A stretch of 16,109 bases of DNA from assembly GCA_038239485.1 (NCBI GenBank), contig JBBSET010000065.1, positions 1-16,109 of the forward strand, in the 5' to 3' direction. A model generated the notes under the pieces. That model was given only the letters and a program-made list of their open reading frames with translations, was not told the DNA's origin and ran no database searches. This DNA comes from DASQEH01 sp038239485 (GTDB taxonomy: Bacteria > Actinomycetota > Actinomycetes > Propionibacteriales > Nocardioidaceae). Positions 14,013 through 16,109 of the stretch are shown one piece after another. How positions within the stretch are numbered: position 1 is the stretch's first letter; each line of letters starts with the position of its first letter. The translations under genes and the position numbers were made by a program.

Positions 14013-14569
14013 ATGTTCGACCTAGGACCGGCGGCGCAGGAGATGAGCCGGCTGGTGCGCGGCGTACGCGACGATCAGCTCGACTACCCGACCCCCTGCC
14101 CCGACTGGTCCGTGACCGATCTGCTCGCGCATGTTCACCTGTTCGCGACTGTCTTCACCCACAACGCGCGAAAGGAGCAGCCGCGGCCACCGAATGATCT
14201 TGTCGACGACTGGCGCGTGGCGATTCCCAACCAGCTCACGAACTGGCCAGCTCCTGGCGCAAGGAGACAGCTTGGAAGGGCAGGGTATCGGCCGGAGGCG
14301 TCGAAATTGACGTCCCGGACAACGCCGTGGTTGGGATTGAGGAGCTGACGGTGCACGGCTGGGACCTTGCCCGGTCCACTGGCCAGGCTCTCCGCGTCGA
14401 CGATGCCCGCCTAGACCAGGTGGACAGATTCTTCGAGCTGTTTGCGCACCAGCTCGCCACTGGCGAGGGGCCGTTTGGTCCCGTGGCGACTGCGCCGAAC
14501 AGTGCGACGCGGCTCGAGCGCACCGTGGCACGCACGGGTCGCGACCCGATGTGGCAAGCAGCCCGCTGA
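14013..14569 (+). pseudogene. TIGR03086/mycothiol-dependent maleylpyruvate isomerase-like protein, frameshifted
   Basis: The start ATG at 14013 has a GGAAGG ribosome binding site. The first part (about 75 residues) has the family N-terminus: a helix, then TPCPDWSVTDLLAHV with metal-ligand candidate His40. Around 14235-14240 the frame changes by -1 and continues as ELASSWRKETAWKGRVSAGG, DVPDNAVVGIEELTVHGWDL (with the second His) and LDQVDRFFELFAHQ to a stop at 14567-14569. One missing base would restore about 185 residues, the usual family size. The family shares the DinB-like metal site and mycothiol-dependent fold; function of TIGR03086 members is mostly unknown. It may be a true pseudogene or a base-call error. 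Confidence 0.8.
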
Positions 14570-14830
14570 TGGATCACAGGGCGCGTTTACAAGTAGCGCG
14601 AAGCCACGTCACGTTGGCGCCACCGCGCGTGACCGATAGCCGATCCCCGATCGGGAAGGGGACGGTTACGGTCGGGGCCGGCGCGGCGAAGGCTGTGAGT
14701 CACCATTGGCCGTTCAGCTTGCGAGACGCCTTGAGCCGGATCGGCGAGGAGGCTTCGACTGCGCGAAACGCGGCAGCTTCGTACATGGGGCGAGACCAGA
14801 ACGCGCCGCCGGTCGAGGTGCATGGCTGGC
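14570..14830. other. Ambiguous 261-base stretch between the TIGR03086 pseudogene and the methyltransferase
   Basis: A minus-strand frame from ATG 14786 to TGA 14574 has coding-like composition (MYEAAAFRAVEASSPIRLKA, later TVTVPFPIGDRLSVTRGG) but is broken by a TGA at 14700-14702. The plus strand has an uninterrupted frame over much of the same bases (from an ATG near 14569 to 14853). I cannot tell which, if either, is real; the minus-strand reading could be another decayed gene. Confidence 0.25.
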
Positions 14831-15430
14831 TTACGCCAGTCGAAGTACGGTGACGGTGAACGGCGCATCATCGCGCCACGGCCGCAGATCCCAGGTGGCG
14901 AACCGGTGCTCGAGCCGCAGACCTGCACCTGCGGCGTGGGTGTCGAAGTCGCTGAGGGAGTACCCGCGATCGAGGCCAAAACCCACGACAAGGAACCCAT
15001 CCTCGCGCAGGAGCGCAGCGAGATTGGTGAGCACCGCCTGCTCACTTCCCGGCGCCAGATACGGCATCACGTTGCCGGCGACGACTGCGGCGTCGAATGG
15101 CTCCGACTCGCCGGCGGCAGCCAGATCGAGGTCGGTCAGGTCGGCGACGAGCCACACCGGGCCCGGGTGATCGACCTGCGCCGCCTCAATGAGCTGTCGA
15201 TCAGCGTCCACACCGACCACGTCGTGCCCACGGATGGCCAACTCAGCGCCGACCCGGCCGGGACCGCATCCAGCGTCCAACACCCGGGATCGCCGCGCGA
15301 GCATGGCGTCCAACAGTCGAGCCTCGCCGGCGAGGTCGGCCCCTTCGACAGCCATACGTCGGAAACGCTCGACATACCACTGGGAGTGACCGTCGTCGTG
15401 CGCCGTCACCCATCTCGTCGGTTCACCCAC
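14831..15430 (-). CDS. Class I SAM-dependent methyltransferase
   Basis: The protein is 199 residues from the GTG at 15430. Motif I, the SAM-binding loop, is VLDAGCGPGRVG (50-61); the acidic end of strand 2 is VVGVDAD (71-77). WLVADLTDLDL and FDAAVVAGNVMPYL follow as motifs III and IV, then a C-terminal LLREDGFLVVGFG strand. The fold is a Rossmann-like class I methyltransferase; the substrate cannot be told. A frame continuing upstream to 15634 gives low-complexity Arg/Pro-rich sequence and is rejected. TACGGT lies exactly 6 bases before the GTG, consistent with leaderless transcription. Unlike its neighbours on both sides it is intact, so it may still be functional. Confidence 0.85.
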   Translation of the reverse strand: MGEPTRWVTAHDDGHSQWYVERFRRMAVEGADLAGEARLLDAMLARRSRVLDAGCGPGRVGAELAIRGHDVVGVDADRQLIEAAQVDHPGPVWLVADLTDLDLAAAGESEPFDAAVVAGNVMPYLAPGSEQAVLTNLAALLREDGFLVVGFGLDRGYSLSDFDTHAAGAGLRLEHRFATWDLRPWRDDAPFTVTVLRLA

Positions 15431-15436
15431 GCCGCC

Positions 15437-15442
15437 ACCGTA
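15437..15442 (-). promoter_or_regulatory. Putative -10 box (TACGGT) for the methyltransferase gene
   Basis: TACGGT on minus is followed by exactly 6 bases (GGCGGC) and then the GTG at 15430. No Shine-Dalgarno is clear, so a leaderless start is likely. No canonical -35 box is seen. Confidence 0.35.
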
Positions 15443-15568
15443 GTCGACCGCCGACGGAGACCGCCGTGAACCGGGGCCCGCAGCATGTGCCCCACTCAGC
15501 GATCCTGATGCGGGCCGCTGCTGGCCTTGTGGTCGTGGCGTCGGGGCGGCTTGCTGGTGGAGTCGGGC

Positions 15569-15616
15569 ATGGCCCGGTGCCCGAGCCGGCCGTGTCCGGC
15601 GGCGCGACCGGGCCAT
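15569..15616. repeat. 10-bp perfect inverted repeat upstream of the serine recombinase
   Basis: ATGGCCCGGT (15569-15578) and ACCGGGCCAT (15607-15616) are exact inverted copies separated by 28 bases, ending 16 bases before the recombinase start codon. Resolvase genes often lie next to their own recombination (res) site, which also acts as operator, so this is a candidate. The spacing is wider than a single res subsite, and a transcript hairpin is another option. Confidence 0.4.
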
Positions 15617-15632
15617 TCTTTGGAGGGGCGCC

Positions 15633-16109
15633 ATGAGCGCGCTGCTTGTCGGGTACGCCCGATGCTGTACCGATCAACAAGACCTCACTGCCCAGCGCGA
15701 CGCCCTGCTCGGCCTCGGCGTCGAGGCTGCGCGGATCTACGTCGACCACGGCCTGACCGGCACCAACAGGGAGCGACCCGGGCTCCGCGAAGCGCTCGCG
15801 GCCTGCCGAGCCGGCGACACCCTGGTCCTGACCAAGCTCGACCGTCTCGCCCGGTCCCTGCCCGACGCCCGAGCGAGCCGACGAGCTCACCGCGCGGCAG
15901 ATAAGCCTGAGTCTCGGCGGGTCGGTTTATGACCCAGCCGACGCGGTCGGCCGGCTGCTGTTCAACGGCCTCGCCATGGTCGCTGAGTTCGAGTCCGACC
16001 TGATCCGACTCCGGACCCGCGAGGGCATGAAGGTCGCGAAAGCGAAGGGCCGGTTGCGCGGCAAGCAGCCCAAGCTGAACCGGAAGCAGGAAGCCCACCT
16101 GGTGTCGCT
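15633..16109 (+). pseudogene. Serine recombinase (resolvase/invertase family), frameshifted, catalytic Ser replaced by Cys, cut by window edge
   Basis: The ATG at 15633 has a strong GGAGGGG ribosome binding site. The first part has the resolvase catalytic domain: LLVGYARCCTDQQDLTAQRD, YVDHGLTGTNRERPGL and the active-site segment TKLDRLARSLPDAR. In this family the first motif normally reads YARVSTxxQ with the nucleophilic serine; here VS is replaced by CC, so residue 12 is Cys. The conserved arginines (R10, R71, R74) remain. About 15875-15880 two bases appear missing, moving the frame to DELTARQISLSLGGSVYDPA, LLFNGLAMVAEFESDLIRL and REGMKVAKAKGRLRGKQPKL, the long E-helix and start of the linker to the DNA-binding domain, which lies outside the window. 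The in-frame product without repair stops at 15932. This is probably a dead remnant of a mobile element or prophage. Confidence 0.85.

Noticed and set aside
15431..15634. N-terminal extension of the methyltransferase
   Set aside because: The added 68 residues are Arg/Pro/Ala-rich and would overlap the recombinase start; the GTG at 15430 with a -10 box 6 bases upstream is a better start.
1..16109. tRNA, rRNA or CRISPR elements
   Set aside because: I found no cloverleaf-like sequence with T-loop and anticodon arms, no rRNA-like sequence and no regularly spaced direct repeats.

Overview
The window is high-GC DNA of an actinobacterium (Actinomycetota; the order cannot be fixed from the sequence alone). 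The signs are strong G/C third-position bias, GTG starts, TAnnnT -10 boxes a few bases before the start codon (leaderless transcription), and families typical of this phylum: a LAL-type LuxR regulator, an SCO6745-type protein, DUF4242, DinB/DUF664 and TIGR03086. It looks like ordinary accessory chromosome carrying small redox, efflux and regulation modules, with signs of gene decay at both ends. I see no CRISPR array, rRNA or tRNA, and no intact mobile element.

Layout. 1-331: 5' part of a ZIP-family metal transporter (minus), cut by the window edge. 332-1328: about 1 kb with no convincing gene, possibly decayed DNA. 1329-2658: five-helix membrane protein and TetR regulator, both minus; the TetR gene is divergent from a QorB/NmrA-like NAD(P)H oxidoreductase (2742-3599, plus), with a good palindromic operator between them. 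3600-3899: convergent intergenic gap with one strong and one weaker terminator hairpin. 3900-8783: a berberine-bridge (BBE) FAD-linked oxidase (minus) divergent from a 987-residue LAL regulator (plus), which is convergent with a small DUF4242 protein (minus). 8784-9225: gene-free. 9226-12392: three minus-strand genes, an SCO6745-family protein, a DinB/DUF664 protein and a 14-helix DHA2-type drug exporter. 12648-16109: a decayed segment with a sulfite-oxidase-like molybdoenzyme (three frameshifts), a TIGR03086 mycothiol-dependent-type protein (one frameshift), an intact SAM methyltransferase, and a serine recombinase with a frameshift and its catalytic serine replaced by cysteine, running off the window.

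How the genes may work together. The clearest regulatory unit is TetR with the QorB-like reductase, probably an autorepressed quinone or electrophile response. The oxidase, LAL regulator and DUF4242 protein form a compact block in which the ATP-binding LAL protein probably controls the divergent oxidase and perhaps DUF4242. Six genes have a TAnnnT box 6-7 bases before the start, so much of the regulation probably acts on leaderless mRNAs. I did not find a clearly new multi-gene system. The items most worth checking are the oxidase/LAL/DUF4242 block, the frameshift cluster with the Ser-to-Cys recombinase, and a 17-base element found downstream of two membrane-protein genes.
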